Shown here piece by piece: positions 34,579 to 43,529 of a stretch of 64,000 bases of DNA (within the stretch, counting starts at the first letter, position 1; each line of letters starts with the position of its first letter). The DNA lies in the NCBI GenBank assembly GCA_033283175.1, contig JAWMQM010000001.1:62001-126000 (forward strand). The letters run 5' to 3'. The stretch is from Pseudomaricurvus sp033283175 (GTDB taxonomy: Bacteria; Pseudomonadota; Gammaproteobacteria; Pseudomonadales; Cellvibrionaceae). The notes under the pieces were generated by a model. That model saw nothing but the letters and a program-made list of their open reading frames with translations. It was not told the DNA's origin and made no database searches. The translations under genes were made by a program, and so were the position numbers.

Positions 34579-35730
34579 TCAGCCTCCCTGAATAATGTGA
34601 TAAACCGCACTCAGCAGCTGCTCGGCGCGCTCATCGAACAGCACCGCCTGCCCCATGCCCCGGGTGACGTAGCCAAACGCCAGACGGCGATCCACGTCGG
34701 CATAACCCAGCGTGCCGCCCGCACCGGGGTGACAGAAATGACGACTGCTGCTGACCCCCTCCGGCAACAGACGCATAAAGCCAAGACTGATACTGAGGGG
34801 GTTATTGAGCACCAGGTCCAGCCCTTCACTTTGCTGCTCCCACAACCACGGACGGCTTGCAGCACTCAACAGGCGCTCGTCAGTCAGGTCCACCAGCGAG
34901 GCGTAGAAACGGGCCAGGTCCCGGGCTGAGGACTGCCCGTTGGCCGCCGGGATCTGGGCCTGGCGCCAGGCGGGCTGGTTGGTACCCATCAGCAGGGTTG
35001 GCGGGTTGGAAAAGGCGCGATTGGCCACACCACGGGGATCCGAGCGCATCACTTCAATGAGGCTGCCACCCTTCACCTGCTGTTTCACCTTGAGCGGCTG
35101 CAGGTCCGCTACCTGCTCCACCTGCTGCGCCTGCAGACCGAACTGCAACTGCAGTCCCAGCGGCGCACAGATGTGCTGCTGCACATAGGCGTCAAAACTC
35201 TCCAGCCCGCTGACCCTGCGCACCACCTCGCCCAGCAGCCAGCCGTAAATCATGGGCGAATAGCCCTGCCGGGTGCCCGGTTCCCACCAGGGCGTCTCCG
35301 CCGTAATGGCCGCGGTGATGGCCTGCCAGCTGAAGATATCCTCATCGCCAATACGCTCGTGGAAGGCATTGAGCCCCGAACGGTGGCACAACACCTGTCG
35401 CAGGGTAATAGCCGCTTTGCCGTTGGCAGCAAATTCCGGCCAGTAATCGGCTACCGGCGCGTCCAGCTGCAGCTGGCCGCGCTCAGCCAGTTGCAACACC
35501 GCCACCGCCACCACCGCCTTGCTGGCGGAGAAGAGGTTGGAACGGGTGTCGCCCTCCCAGGCGATATCCCCCGCCTTATTGCGTGTCCCGCCCCAGATAT
35601 CAATAACGGTCTCGCCTTCGTGGATGACACACAGACCAGCCCCGATCTCGCCATACTGATCAAAGAGAGTCTTGAACGTCTGCCCGATGGCTTCGTACCC
35701 GGGACAGATATCGCCCTCAATAATGGTCAT
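34579..35730 (-). CDS. Serine hydrolase, class C beta-lactamase-like (EstB type)
   Basis: A 383-aa protein of the beta-lactamase/esterase family. The catalytic SxxK lies in NLFSASKAVVAVAV (about residues 66-79), the Tyr motif in RQGYSPMIYGW and a late HPGAGGTLGYADV replaces KTG. CHRSGLNAF is also typical. There is no signal peptide, so a cytosolic esterase/lipase role is more likely than beta-lactam resistance. It precedes slyX in a two-gene unit. Confidence 0.87.
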   Translation of the reverse strand: MTIIEGDICPGYEAIGQTFKTLFDQYGEIGAGLCVIHEGETVIDIWGGTRNKAGDIAWEGDTRSNLFSASKAVVAVAVLQLAERGQLQLDAPVADYWPEFAANGKAAITLRQVLCHRSGLNAFHERIGDEDIFSWQAITAAITAETPWWEPGTRQGYSPMIYGWLLGEVVRRVSGLESFDAYVQQHICAPLGLQLQFGLQAQQVEQVADLQPLKVKQQVKGGSLIEVMRSDPRGVANRAFSNPPTLLMGTNQPAWRQAQIPAANGQSSARDLARFYASLVDLTDERLLSAASRPWLWEQQSEGLDLVLNNPLSISLGFMRLLPEGVSSSRHFCHPGAGGTLGYADVDRRLAFGYVTRGMGQAVLFDERAEQLLSAVYHIIQGG

Positions 35731-35910
35731 TCACTACCTCGCCTGCCGTTGAAAATCGGCGGCAATGATACCGCAAAGTGGCGGCAAAGTGCCCGGTCCG
35801 GCCTGGCTGGCAGGTAAGAAGCATTCCCTGAAGGTGCCACCTGCAATAGCGGCCGCCCTGCAGGGACAGGCCCCCTGGCGTCACAAAAACAGCACCGAAT
35901 CTTCATCAGA

Positions 35911-35939
35911 CCGTCACCCCACTGTCACCTGCAGGTCAC
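35911..35939 (+). promoter_or_regulatory. Pho-box-like triple repeat
   Basis: Three 7-mers (CCGTCAC, CTGTCAC, AGGTCAC) at 35911, 35922 and 35933 keep the exact 11-bp period of PhoB sites (consensus CTGTCAT-N4-CTGTCAT). They lie 47 bp before the phosphoesterase ATG. No strong -10 follows, so activity is uncertain. If real, the downstream gene responds to phosphate starvation. Confidence 0.5.
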
Positions 35940-35985
35940 GTTTGGCGCCAACACTGGCAGGGAACACCTGAGATGGGCCGACACC

Positions 35986-36876
35986 ATGACTCACCACTAC
36001 CGCACCCTCTGGATTTCTGACGTTCACCTCGGCACCCGCGACTGCCAGGCGGAGCAACTGGACAACCTGTTGCGCCAGGTGCAGTGCGACACCCTCTATC
36101 TGGTGGGGGATATCGTCGATGGCTGGAAGATGAGCAAGGGGATCTACTGGCGCCCGGAGTTCAGTCGTGTGATTCGCCGCCTGCTCAACCTGTCGCGTCA
36201 GGGCGTTACCATCCGCTATATCACCGGCAACCATGACGAGTGCCTGCGACGCTTTGCCAACAGCCAGCTGGATAACATCTACCTCTGCAACCGCTTCGAA
36301 CACCGCACCGCCGACGGCCGTCGCCTGCTGGTAATCCATGGCGACCAGTTCGACACAGTGACCCGCTGCCACCACCTGCTGAAGTTTTTTGGTGATAAAG
36401 GCTATGACCTGCTGATGTACAGCAACCGTGTGCTGAACGACATCCGCAGTCGCTACGGCTACGGCTACTGGTCGCTGGCGGGCTACCTGAAATCCCGTAT
36501 CGGCAAGGCCCAGGCCTATATCAACGATTTTGAGGAGTCGGTCGCCTACGCCGCCCAGCGCATGGGTTACGACGGCGTCGTCTGCGGTCATATCCACCGC
36601 GCCGCCATCCGTCGTATCGGGGAGGTGGACTACTACAACACCGGCGACTGGGTAGAATCCTGCAGCGCCCTGGCAGAGGACGCTAACGGCCACATTCACC
36701 TGCTGGATGGGCGTCAATTGGCTGCCGCTACGGCGGTTGACGAGGAAGAACAGGGCGAGCTGGACGGCATTGGCGCTGACCTGGCTGCCCGTATCGCCCT
36801 GCCGCTGGCTGACAATGCCCCGGCCAATGACCCGTTGCGCTATATTCCGCCGCTGATTATCCCAGGCAAGCTCTGA
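35986..36876 (+). CDS. Metallophosphoesterase, PlcP/LpxH-like
   Basis: A 296-aa calcineurin-like phosphoesterase with the full dimetal motif set: ISDVHLG (about 10-16), LVGDIVDGW, TGNHDE, VIHGDQFD and VCGHIHRAAIR. NTGDWVESC at about 220 is characteristic. This subgroup is usually labelled UDP-2,3-diacylglucosamine diphosphatase but includes PlcP. PlcP is a phospholipase C that starts replacement of phospholipids by phosphorus-free lipids under phosphate limitation in Sinorhizobium and marine bacteria. The Pho-box-like repeat upstream favours the PlcP reading. The extended C-terminus (~250-296) is acidic. Lipid A synthesis (LpxH) is the alternative. Confidence 0.82.
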   Translation: MTHHYRTLWISDVHLGTRDCQAEQLDNLLRQVQCDTLYLVGDIVDGWKMSKGIYWRPEFSRVIRRLLNLSRQGVTIRYITGNHDECLRRFANSQLDNIYLCNRFEHRTADGRRLLVIHGDQFDTVTRCHHLLKFFGDKGYDLLMYSNRVLNDIRSRYGYGYWSLAGYLKSRIGKAQAYINDFEESVAYAAQRMGYDGVVCGHIHRAAIRRIGEVDYYNTGDWVESCSALAEDANGHIHLLDGRQLAAATAVDEEEQGELDGIGADLAARIALPLADNAPANDPLRYIPPLIIPGKL

Positions 36877-36887
36877 CCGGTCCGGGA

Positions 36888-37715
36888 TTAATCCCTTTCT
36901 GCCGATGCCTTGAGCACCGCCCCACAGAAACGACAGTAGTGCGCGTCGCTCTCGTGTCCACCCACCCCACAGCTGTGACAGCGACGCAGGTTGCGTTCGC
37001 GCTGCATTTCAGAGGCCAGCTCGGCGGTCAGGATGCCGGTGGGCACAGCAATAATGGAGTAGCCGGTGAGCATGGCCGCCGCGGCAATAAACTGCCCGAT
37101 GACGGTTTGCGGAGTGATGTCACCATAACCCACGGTGGTGATGGTGACGATGGTCCAGTAGATGCTTTTGGGAATACTGGTAAAGCCGTGCTGGGGCCCC
37201 TCCACCACATACATGAGTGAGCCAAACAACACCGACAACACCAGCACCGCAGAGAAGAACACCAATATCTTGCGCCGCGATGCGAACATGGCCCTGGCCA
37301 GCGTATTGGCCTCGGCCAGGTAGCGTACCAGCTTCAGAATCCTGAACACCCGCAACACCCGCAACACCCGCAGCATCAGCAGGTAGCTCATGCCATCCAT
37401 AAAGATGCCGAGATAGGTGGGCAAGATCGACAGCAGGTCCACCACGCCATAAAAGCTGCGTATATAGCGCCAGGGGTTGGGGGAGCAGTAGATACGTACC
37501 AGGTACTCCACGGTGAATATCAGCGTGAAGCTCCACTCCAGCAGGTGCAACCAGTCACCGAAACGCGCCTCGATTTCAGACACGGAATCGAGCACCATGG
37601 CCAGCACACTCAGCAGGATGAGATAGATCAGCACCATGTCAAACAGCTTGCCGGCCGGCGTATCGGTACCGAAGATGATGGTATGGATCTTCTGCTGAAG
37701 GGGAGACTGCGCCAT
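36888..37715 (-). CDS. Voltage-gated potassium channel-like ion transporter with C-terminal zinc ribbon
   Basis: A 275-aa six-helix ion channel. An S4-like segment with regular Arg (RVLRVLRVFRILKLVRYL, about 107-124) comes first. The pore helix and K+ selectivity filter TITTVGYGDITP follow. The tail then carries CHSCGVGGHESDAHYCRFCG, a two-CxxC zinc ribbon. The ATG at 37715 with upstream AGGA is preferred over one at 37778. It is divergent from another zinc-ribbon membrane protein. The gating signal and the role of the ribbon are unknown. Confidence 0.86.
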   Translation of the reverse strand: MAQSPLQQKIHTIIFGTDTPAGKLFDMVLIYLILLSVLAMVLDSVSEIEARFGDWLHLLEWSFTLIFTVEYLVRIYCSPNPWRYIRSFYGVVDLLSILPTYLGIFMDGMSYLLMLRVLRVLRVFRILKLVRYLAEANTLARAMFASRRKILVFFSAVLVLSVLFGSLMYVVEGPQHGFTSIPKSIYWTIVTITTVGYGDITPQTVIGQFIAAAAMLTGYSIIAVPTGILTAELASEMQRERNLRRCHSCGVGGHESDAHYCRFCGAVLKASAERD

Positions 37716-37878
37716 GTTGAGCTTTCCTGACTGATTCCTGTCCGCCGAGCGCAGGCTTCCGCTCGTCACGGCACTCATTTAAGCAGAGCCCTGCCGAATG
37801 GGCCAGTGCGGGTCTTGGGTCAGCCGCTGCGGCTGCGGTAAACTGTCCGCCCGTTGTGACACCCCGGATGAACTAGCC

Positions 37879-38202
37879 GTGCCACTCAATATCAAACCCC
37901 TGCGCTGTCCCTGGTGCCAGCAGCCAGTCACCAAAAAGCAGCTGCGCGAACAGCAGCAGCTGAAAACATTCCTCAATCGCCAGCCGTTTCCCTGCCCCCA
38001 CTGCGGTCGCCAGGTGGTCTGCCCGGAACAGTCCGACACGCTGATCAGCGTCGGCCTCCTGATCACGGCCATCCTGACCCCCCTGGTGCACTTCTGGCAG
38101 ATCAGCTGGACAACACCACAACAGGTTTTCGCCCTGGGGCTGGCGATTGTGATCGCCGGCATCCTGACACAAAAACTGAGCAAGGCCGAAACTCATGAGT
38201 AA
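37879..38202 (+). CDS. Small zinc-ribbon membrane protein, function unknown
   Basis: A 107-aa protein with two CxxC pairs (LRCPWCQQ near the N-terminus and FPCPHCGRQVVC about 30 residues later), then two hydrophobic segments (VGLLITAILTPLVHFWQ and VFALGLAIVIAGILT). The likely form is a cytoplasmic zinc ribbon tethered by a hairpin in the inner membrane. I do not recognise the family. The start is uncertain: the GTG at 37879 gives a compact protein and the frame extends to 37798. Its end overlaps yciH by 8 bp. Confidence 0.65.
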   Translation: MPLNIKPLRCPWCQQPVTKKQLREQQQLKTFLNRQPFPCPHCGRQVVCPEQSDTLISVGLLITAILTPLVHFWQISWTTPQQVFALGLAIVIAGILTQKLSKAETHE

Positions 38203-38518
38203 AAACAGCAAGCTGGTCTATTCCACCGACGGCGGCCGGATCAAAGAGAGCAAGAGCGAGGCGGCAATCGATAAGGGCGATGGTATTGTGCGACTGAAGC
38301 GGGAAACCAAGGGGCGCAAAGGCAAGGGGGTCACCCTGATAACCGGCCTCGGCCTCGAGCCGGAAGCACTGAAAACCCTGGCCAAGCAGCTGAAACAGCA
38401 GTGCGGGGTAGGCGGTGCGGTCAAGGACGGCGTGGTAGAAGTACAAACCGATGACCGGGAGAAACTGAAAGCCCTGCTGGAAAAACAGGGCTTTACGGTA
38501 AAACTGGCGGGGGGTTAG
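38195..38518 (+). CDS. yciH: SUI1/eIF1-like translation factor YciH
   Basis: A 107-aa protein of the eIF1/SUI1 family, which in bacteria may tune start-codon or initiator-complex selection. Landmarks: VRLKRETKGRKGKGVTLI, a basic loop, GVGGAVKDGVVEVQ, the conserved beta-hairpin, and the terminal KLKALLEKQGFTVK. It starts inside the 3' end of the zinc-ribbon membrane protein gene (8-bp overlap), implying co-translation. Confidence 0.9.
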   Translation: MSKNSKLVYSTDGGRIKESKSEAAIDKGDGIVRLKRETKGRKGKGVTLITGLGLEPEALKTLAKQLKQQCGVGGAVKDGVVEVQTDDREKLKALLEKQGFTVKLAGG

Positions 38519-38574
38519 GCATTAGCCGTTAAACACCCCGCGGGTGATGCCAGGCAACAGCAAGCACAGCTGCG

Positions 38575-39525
38575 CTAAATATTGCCGTAGCTCATCAGCC
38601 GCTGGTAACGCTTCTCCAGCAAGTCGTCCAGTGGCTCTGCACAAAGACGTTCCACCTGTTCGCTGAGACGCTCCTGCAATCTCGCTGCCATAGTGTCCAT
38701 ATCCCGATGGGCACCACCCAGTGGCTCACCGATGGTTTCATCAACAATGCCCAGCCGCTCCAGCGTAGCCGAGGTCACCCCCATGGCTTCAGCCGCCAGT
38801 GGCGCTTTATCCACGGTTTTCCAGATTATGTTGGCGCAGCCTTCGGGGGAAATAACGAAGTAGGTGGAATACTGCAACATGTTGAGGTGATCACCAACAC
38901 CGATGGCGATGGCACCGCCGGAGGAGCCTTCACCAATCACCGTACAGATAATGGGGGTACGCAGGCGTGACATCACCGCCAGGTTCTGGGCAATGGCCTC
39001 ACTGATACCGCGCTCTTCACTGTCGATACCGGGATAGGCCCCGGGAGTATCAATCAGCGTAATGATCGGCATTTTGAAACGCTCGGCCATCTCCATTAAT
39101 CGCAATGCCTTGCGATAACCTTCCGGTTTGGGCATGCCGAAGTTACGCTGCACCTTCTCCTGTACGCTGCGCCCCTTCTCCTGACCAATCACCATCACTG
39201 GTGTGCCATTGAGGCGGGCCACGCCGCCAATCAGCGCCTTGTCGTCACCGAAATGGCGATCACCGTGGAGTTCATCCCAGTCGGTAAAGATACGCTTGAT
39301 GTAGTCCATGGCGTAGGGACGCTGCGGATGGCGAGCCACCTGCACCACCTGCCAGGGACTGAGACTGGAATAGATACTCTCGGTAAGCTTGGTGCTTTTC
39401 TCGCGCAACCGGGCTATTTCGTCAGTGATATTCAGCTTGTTATCGTTGCCGACCAGCTGCAGCTCTTCGATCTTTGCTTCCAGTTCGGCAATGGGCTGTT
39501 CAAAATCAAGGTAATTGGGATTCAT
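38575..39525 (-). CDS. accA: Acetyl-CoA carboxylase carboxyltransferase subunit alpha
   Basis: AccA with AccD transfers carboxyl from biotin-BCCP to acetyl-CoA, the entry to fatty-acid synthesis. The 316-aa protein starts MNPNYLDFEQPIAELEAKIE. It has HGDRHFGDDKALIGGVARL, IGQEKGRSVQEKVQRNFGM, LIDTPGAYPGIDSEERG and GEGSSGGAIAIGVGD. A GTG two codons earlier is an alternative start. It lies downstream of dnaE, the usual gammaproteobacterial arrangement. Confidence 0.95.
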   Translation of the reverse strand: MNPNYLDFEQPIAELEAKIEELQLVGNDNKLNITDEIARLREKSTKLTESIYSSLSPWQVVQVARHPQRPYAMDYIKRIFTDWDELHGDRHFGDDKALIGGVARLNGTPVMVIGQEKGRSVQEKVQRNFGMPKPEGYRKALRLMEMAERFKMPIITLIDTPGAYPGIDSEERGISEAIAQNLAVMSRLRTPIICTVIGEGSSGGAIAIGVGDHLNMLQYSTYFVISPEGCANIIWKTVDKAPLAAEAMGVTSATLERLGIVDETIGEPLGGAHRDMDTMAARLQERLSEQVERLCAEPLDDLLEKRYQRLMSYGNI

Positions 39526-39699
39526 AACCACCGGTCTTGTCTCGACGTCCTTGGATCAGGGAAAGACCTCGCTGTTACCAACTTGCGAGCCAGCCTTTTG
39601 GCTTGTATATCATAAAGTGTAGTCGGTTGCAGGCAGATTTTGTAAAACTCGCTACCTCGCTATCACTGCCAACGGCCGTCCCGGTTCAGACGCTTGCGC

Positions 39700-42600
39700 T
39701 CAACGACCATACTCCAGCGAAACCTTGTCCCGACCACACGCGTCGCGCAACGTCTCCAGCAGCTCATCGTCAGGGCGAATACGCCAGGCCGCACCCAGCA
39801 CTACGCGACCGCGGGCCCCCTGACGCTGGTAATCCAGCGTTACCGGGCAGCGCCCCTGCCGGTAAGGCGTCAGCATGCCGGCGAGCCGCTGCGGAAAATC
39901 TGCCGCCAGCTCATCCGCTTCTACCGCGATCACCAGCCCCCGCGCCAGCTCCGCCCGCGCCTCGGAAAGGCTCCGCACTTTCTCGACCCGCATTTTCAGG
40001 CCGCCGCTGTAGTCGTCGTAGCTCACCTGCCCTTCCACCACCAGCATCCCGTCTTTCACCAGTTTCTCGCGATGCTCGTTATAGGCGTCGGAAAACACCG
40101 TGCACTCGATGCGACCGGAGCGATCATCCAGCGTCAGAATGGCCATATTGTCGCCGCGGCGGGTTTTCATCACCCGCAGCCCTACCACCAGTCCGGCAAC
40201 ATTCTGCTGGGACTTTTCCGGCTTCAGGTCGACGATGCGGGCTGAGACCAGGTGACGGATTTCGTGGCGATACTCTTCAATCGGGTGGCCGGTAAGGTAG
40301 AGACCCAGGGTCTCCTTTTCACCGTTGAGGCGCTCCTTGATACCCCAGGGGCGCACTTGACGAAATTCGCCATACACGTCCCCGCCATTGCTGGCAGTCG
40401 GCACCACTTCACCGAACAGGTCTGTCATACCGGCACTGGCGTTGGCAGCGGTCTGCTCGGCGGCGTGCACCGCTTCACCCATGGCGGCGTACATCAACGC
40501 GCGGTCGTAATCGCGATCCACTTTGGGACCGATGCAGTCGAGGGCACCGGAGCGGATAAGCGCCTCCAGCGCCCGCTTGTTCACCTTGCGCGGGTCAATG
40601 CGGGCACAGAAATTAAAGAGGTCGGTAAACGGTCCATCCTTGCGCGCCGCGATAATGTTTTCGATAGGACCTTCGCCCAGCCCCTTGATGGCGCCGAGGC
40701 CGTAGATAATGTTGTTGTCATCATCCACGTTGAAATGGAATTCCCCCTGATTCACATCCGGCGGCAACAGGGTCAGCCCCATGTTGCGGCACTCTTCGAT
40801 AAAGGTCACCACCTTATCGGTCTTGTCCATATCCGAGGACATGGTGGCCGCCATAAACTGGGCCGGATAGTGCGCCTTGAGCCACGCCGTGTGGTAGGAA
40901 ACCACTGCGTAGGCCGCCGAGTGGGATTTGTTAAAACCGTAACCGGCAAACTTCTCCACCAGGTCGAAGATCTTCATTGCCAGGTCGGGATCAATACCCT
41001 GGGACTTTGCCCCCTCGGCAAAGGTGGAGCGCTGCTTGGCCATCTCCTCGGGCTTCTTCTTACCCATGGCACGACGCAACAGGTCAGCGCCACCCAGCGA
41101 GTAACCCGCCAGCGTCTGGGCGATCTGCATCACCTGTTCCTGATAGACGATAACGCCGTAGGTGGGCTCCAGAATGGGTTTCAGCCACTCGTGCTGGTAC
41201 TGGGCATCGGGGTAGGCCACTTCCGCGCGACCGTGCTTGCGGTTAACAAAGTCGTCCACCATCCCGGAATCCAGCGGACCGGGACGGAACAGCGCCACCA
41301 GCGCGATCATGTCTTCGATGTTATCCGGCTGCAGACGCTTGATCAGGTCTTTCATGCCGCGGGATTCCAGCTGGAACACCGCCGTGGTTTCTGCGTTCTT
41401 GAGCAGCCTGAACGTGTGGTTATCGTCCAGCGGGATCGCTTCGATCACCAGCGGCTCTTCACCTTTTTTGGCGCGCTGCTGGTCGATCATGGCCTTGGCC
41501 CAATCGATAATGGTGAGGGTACGCAGACCGAGGAAGTCGAACTTCACCAGTCCCGCATCTTCCACGTCGCCCTTGTCGAACTGGGTTACCAGGCCGCCAC
41601 CGGTTTCATCGCAGTAGAGCGGCGCAAAGTCGGTCAGTTTGGTGGGCGCGATCACCACACCACCGGCGTGTTTGCCGACGTTTCGGGTCAGCCCTTCCAG
41701 CTTCAGCGCCGTTTCCCAGATCTCCTGCGCCTCCTCGTCGGTCTCGAGGAACTCCCGCAGTATCTCTTCCTGCTCGAACGCCACCTTGAGCTTCATACCC
41801 GGGTCCGGCGGGATCATTTTTGACAGCTTGTCCGCCAGGCCGTAGGACTTACCCTGCACCCGCGCCACATCCCGCACCACCGCCTTGGCGGCCATGGTAC
41901 CGAAGGTAATAATCTGGGACACCGCGTCACGACCGTAGCGGTCAGCCACATAGCTGATCACCTGGTCGCGGTTTTCCATGCAGAAATCCACGTCGAAGTC
42001 GGGCATGGATACCCGCTCGGGATTGAGGAAACGTTCGAACAGCAGGTCGTATTCCAGTGGATCCAGGTCGGTAATCTTTTGCGCGTAAGCCACCAGCGAG
42101 CCGGCACCAGAACCCCGCCCCGGCCCCACTGGAATATTGTGATCCTTAGCCCACTGGATAAAGTCCATCACGATCAGGAAGTAGCCGGGGAACCCCATCT
42201 GCATAATGATGTTGAGTTCGAACTGCAGACGCTCTATGTAACGCTGTTTGGTGTCGGCAAAGTCCGGGGCGTTAACGTCGTAAAGGAACTCCAGGCGCTC
42301 ATCCAGACCTTCATAAGTAATCTTCTGGAAGAAGATATTGGTCTGCAGCATCTTGCCGTAGTCATCTTCCTGTTCGCGCCCCGCCCAACTCCCCGCCATG
42401 GCGGTAGCCGCATACTCCGCCAAAGTGGCGTAGGGAATTTTTTCCCGGAAGAAGGGATCACTCTCGAAATCATCAGGAATGGGGTAATCCGGCAAGTAGT
42501 AGGTCCCCAGCTCGATCTCCACATTGCAGCGACGGGCAATCTCCACCGAGTTCTGCAAGGCTTCCGGAATATCGGCAAAGAGCTCTTCCATCTCCTGCGC

Positions 42601-43326
42601 CGAGCGCAGGTACTGCTCCTCACTGTAGCGGCGTTCACGGCGCGGATCGTCCAGTGCCCGCCCCTCGCCAATACAGACCCGGGCCTCGTGCACCTCAAAT
42701 TCATCGGCAGCAATAAAGCGCACATCGTTGGTTGCCACCACCGGGCACTGCAGCTGATCTGCCAGCGCCACTGCTGCATGCAGGTATTCTTCGTCCTGGC
42801 CACGACCGGTACGCTGCAGCTCCAGGTAAAAACGCTGCGGGAAGTCCGCCATCCAACCCTGCAACAGGGATACCGCACGCTCGGGCTTGCCCGCCAGCAG
42901 GGACTGACCGACTTCACCCATCTTGCCGCCGGAGAGCGCAATAACGCCCTCAGCATAATCCCGTATCCAGCTGCGCTGCAGGTAAGGCACACCCTGATGC
43001 TGCCCTTTCTGGTAGGCCAGCGAGATAAGCTCGGTGATGTTTTTGTAGCCACGGTTATTCATGGCCAACAGGGTCAACAGGTGGGGTGCGCCGTCAGCAT
43101 CGTCCGACTGCACCTGGAAATCGGCACCGACAATAGGCTTGATCCCGGCGCCCATGGCCGCCTTGTAAAACTTTACCAGGCCAAAGAAGTTGCAGTGGTC
43201 AGTAATGGCACAGGCGGGCATCTGCAATTTTTCCAGCGCCCCCACCAACGGCTTGATGCGAATCAGGCTGTCGGAAAGGGAAAACTCGGTGTGCAGACGC
43301 AGGTGGATAAACGAGGGATCAGACAT
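39700..43326 (-). CDS. dnaE: DNA polymerase III subunit alpha
   Basis: The replicative polymerase catalytic subunit, 1208 aa. It shows an N-terminal PHP domain (HLRLHTEFSLSDSL, about 8-21), palm motifs GPGRGSGAGSLVAYA and MPDFDVDFCME with the catalytic aspartates, GFNKSHSAAYA, LYLTGHPIEEY and an OB domain (VAGLVVGLRVMKTRRGDN). Compared with E. coli and Pseudomonas DnaE from memory, about 35 extra residues lie at ~295-333, between EKIPYATLAEY and TYEGLDERL. The rest aligns without gaps. A GTTAGAAT octamer lies 37-44 bp upstream of the start. Confidence 0.96.
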   Translation of the reverse strand: MSDPSFIHLRLHTEFSLSDSLIRIKPLVGALEKLQMPACAITDHCNFFGLVKFYKAAMGAGIKPIVGADFQVQSDDADGAPHLLTLLAMNNRGYKNITELISLAYQKGQHQGVPYLQRSWIRDYAEGVIALSGGKMGEVGQSLLAGKPERAVSLLQGWMADFPQRFYLELQRTGRGQDEEYLHAAVALADQLQCPVVATNDVRFIAADEFEVHEARVCIGEGRALDDPRRERRYSEEQYLRSAQEMEELFADIPEALQNSVEIARRCNVEIELGTYYLPDYPIPDDFESDPFFREKIPYATLAEYAATAMAGSWAGREQEDDYGKMLQTNIFFQKITYEGLDERLEFLYDVNAPDFADTKQRYIERLQFELNIIMQMGFPGYFLIVMDFIQWAKDHNIPVGPGRGSGAGSLVAYAQKITDLDPLEYDLLFERFLNPERVSMPDFDVDFCMENRDQVISYVADRYGRDAVSQIITFGTMAAKAVVRDVARVQGKSYGLADKLSKMIPPDPGMKLKVAFEQEEILREFLETDEEAQEIWETALKLEGLTRNVGKHAGGVVIAPTKLTDFAPLYCDETGGGLVTQFDKGDVEDAGLVKFDFLGLRTLTIIDWAKAMIDQQRAKKGEEPLVIEAIPLDDNHTFRLLKNAETTAVFQLESRGMKDLIKRLQPDNIEDMIALVALFRPGPLDSGMVDDFVNRKHGRAEVAYPDAQYQHEWLKPILEPTYGVIVYQEQVMQIAQTLAGYSLGGADLLRRAMGKKKPEEMAKQRSTFAEGAKSQGIDPDLAMKIFDLVEKFAGYGFNKSHSAAYAVVSYHTAWLKAHYPAQFMAATMSSDMDKTDKVVTFIEECRNMGLTLLPPDVNQGEFHFNVDDDNNIIYGLGAIKGLGEGPIENIIAARKDGPFTDLFNFCARIDPRKVNKRALEALIRSGALDCIGPKVDRDYDRALMYAAMGEAVHAAEQTAANASAGMTDLFGEVVPTASNGGDVYGEFRQVRPWGIKERLNGEKETLGLYLTGHPIEEYRHEIRHLVSARIVDLKPEKSQQNVAGLVVGLRVMKTRRGDNMAILTLDDRSGRIECTVFSDAYNEHREKLVKDGMLVVEGQVSYDDYSGGLKMRVEKVRSLSEARAELARGLVIAVEADELAADFPQRLAGMLTPYRQGRCPVTLDYQRQGARGRVVLGAAWRIRPDDELLETLRDACGRDKVSLEYGR

Positions 43327-43529
43327 GTTTATTGTTGTGCCAGAATCGGTATCAGGGCCCCCATTCTAACCAAAATAAAACCTCAATTCCGAGGCACTTT
43401 GCCCCTCGGGAGCACTATCCTGGTAAATAGCGGGAATACACGCCCGCAGGCCACAGCAACAGGCGGACCAGAGGCTCCGGAGATACCGGTTAAAGGGGGC
43501 TACCGGCCGCGGGGCGACCGGTGACTGGA

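Noticed and set aside
34579..35730. Beta-lactam resistance gene
   Set aside because: The protein has the SxxK fold of class C enzymes but no signal peptide and no KTG triad; an esterase-type role fits better.
40252..43524. Long plus-strand frames opposite dnaE
   Set aside because: They lie fully antisense to dnaE and their translations lack any family motif.
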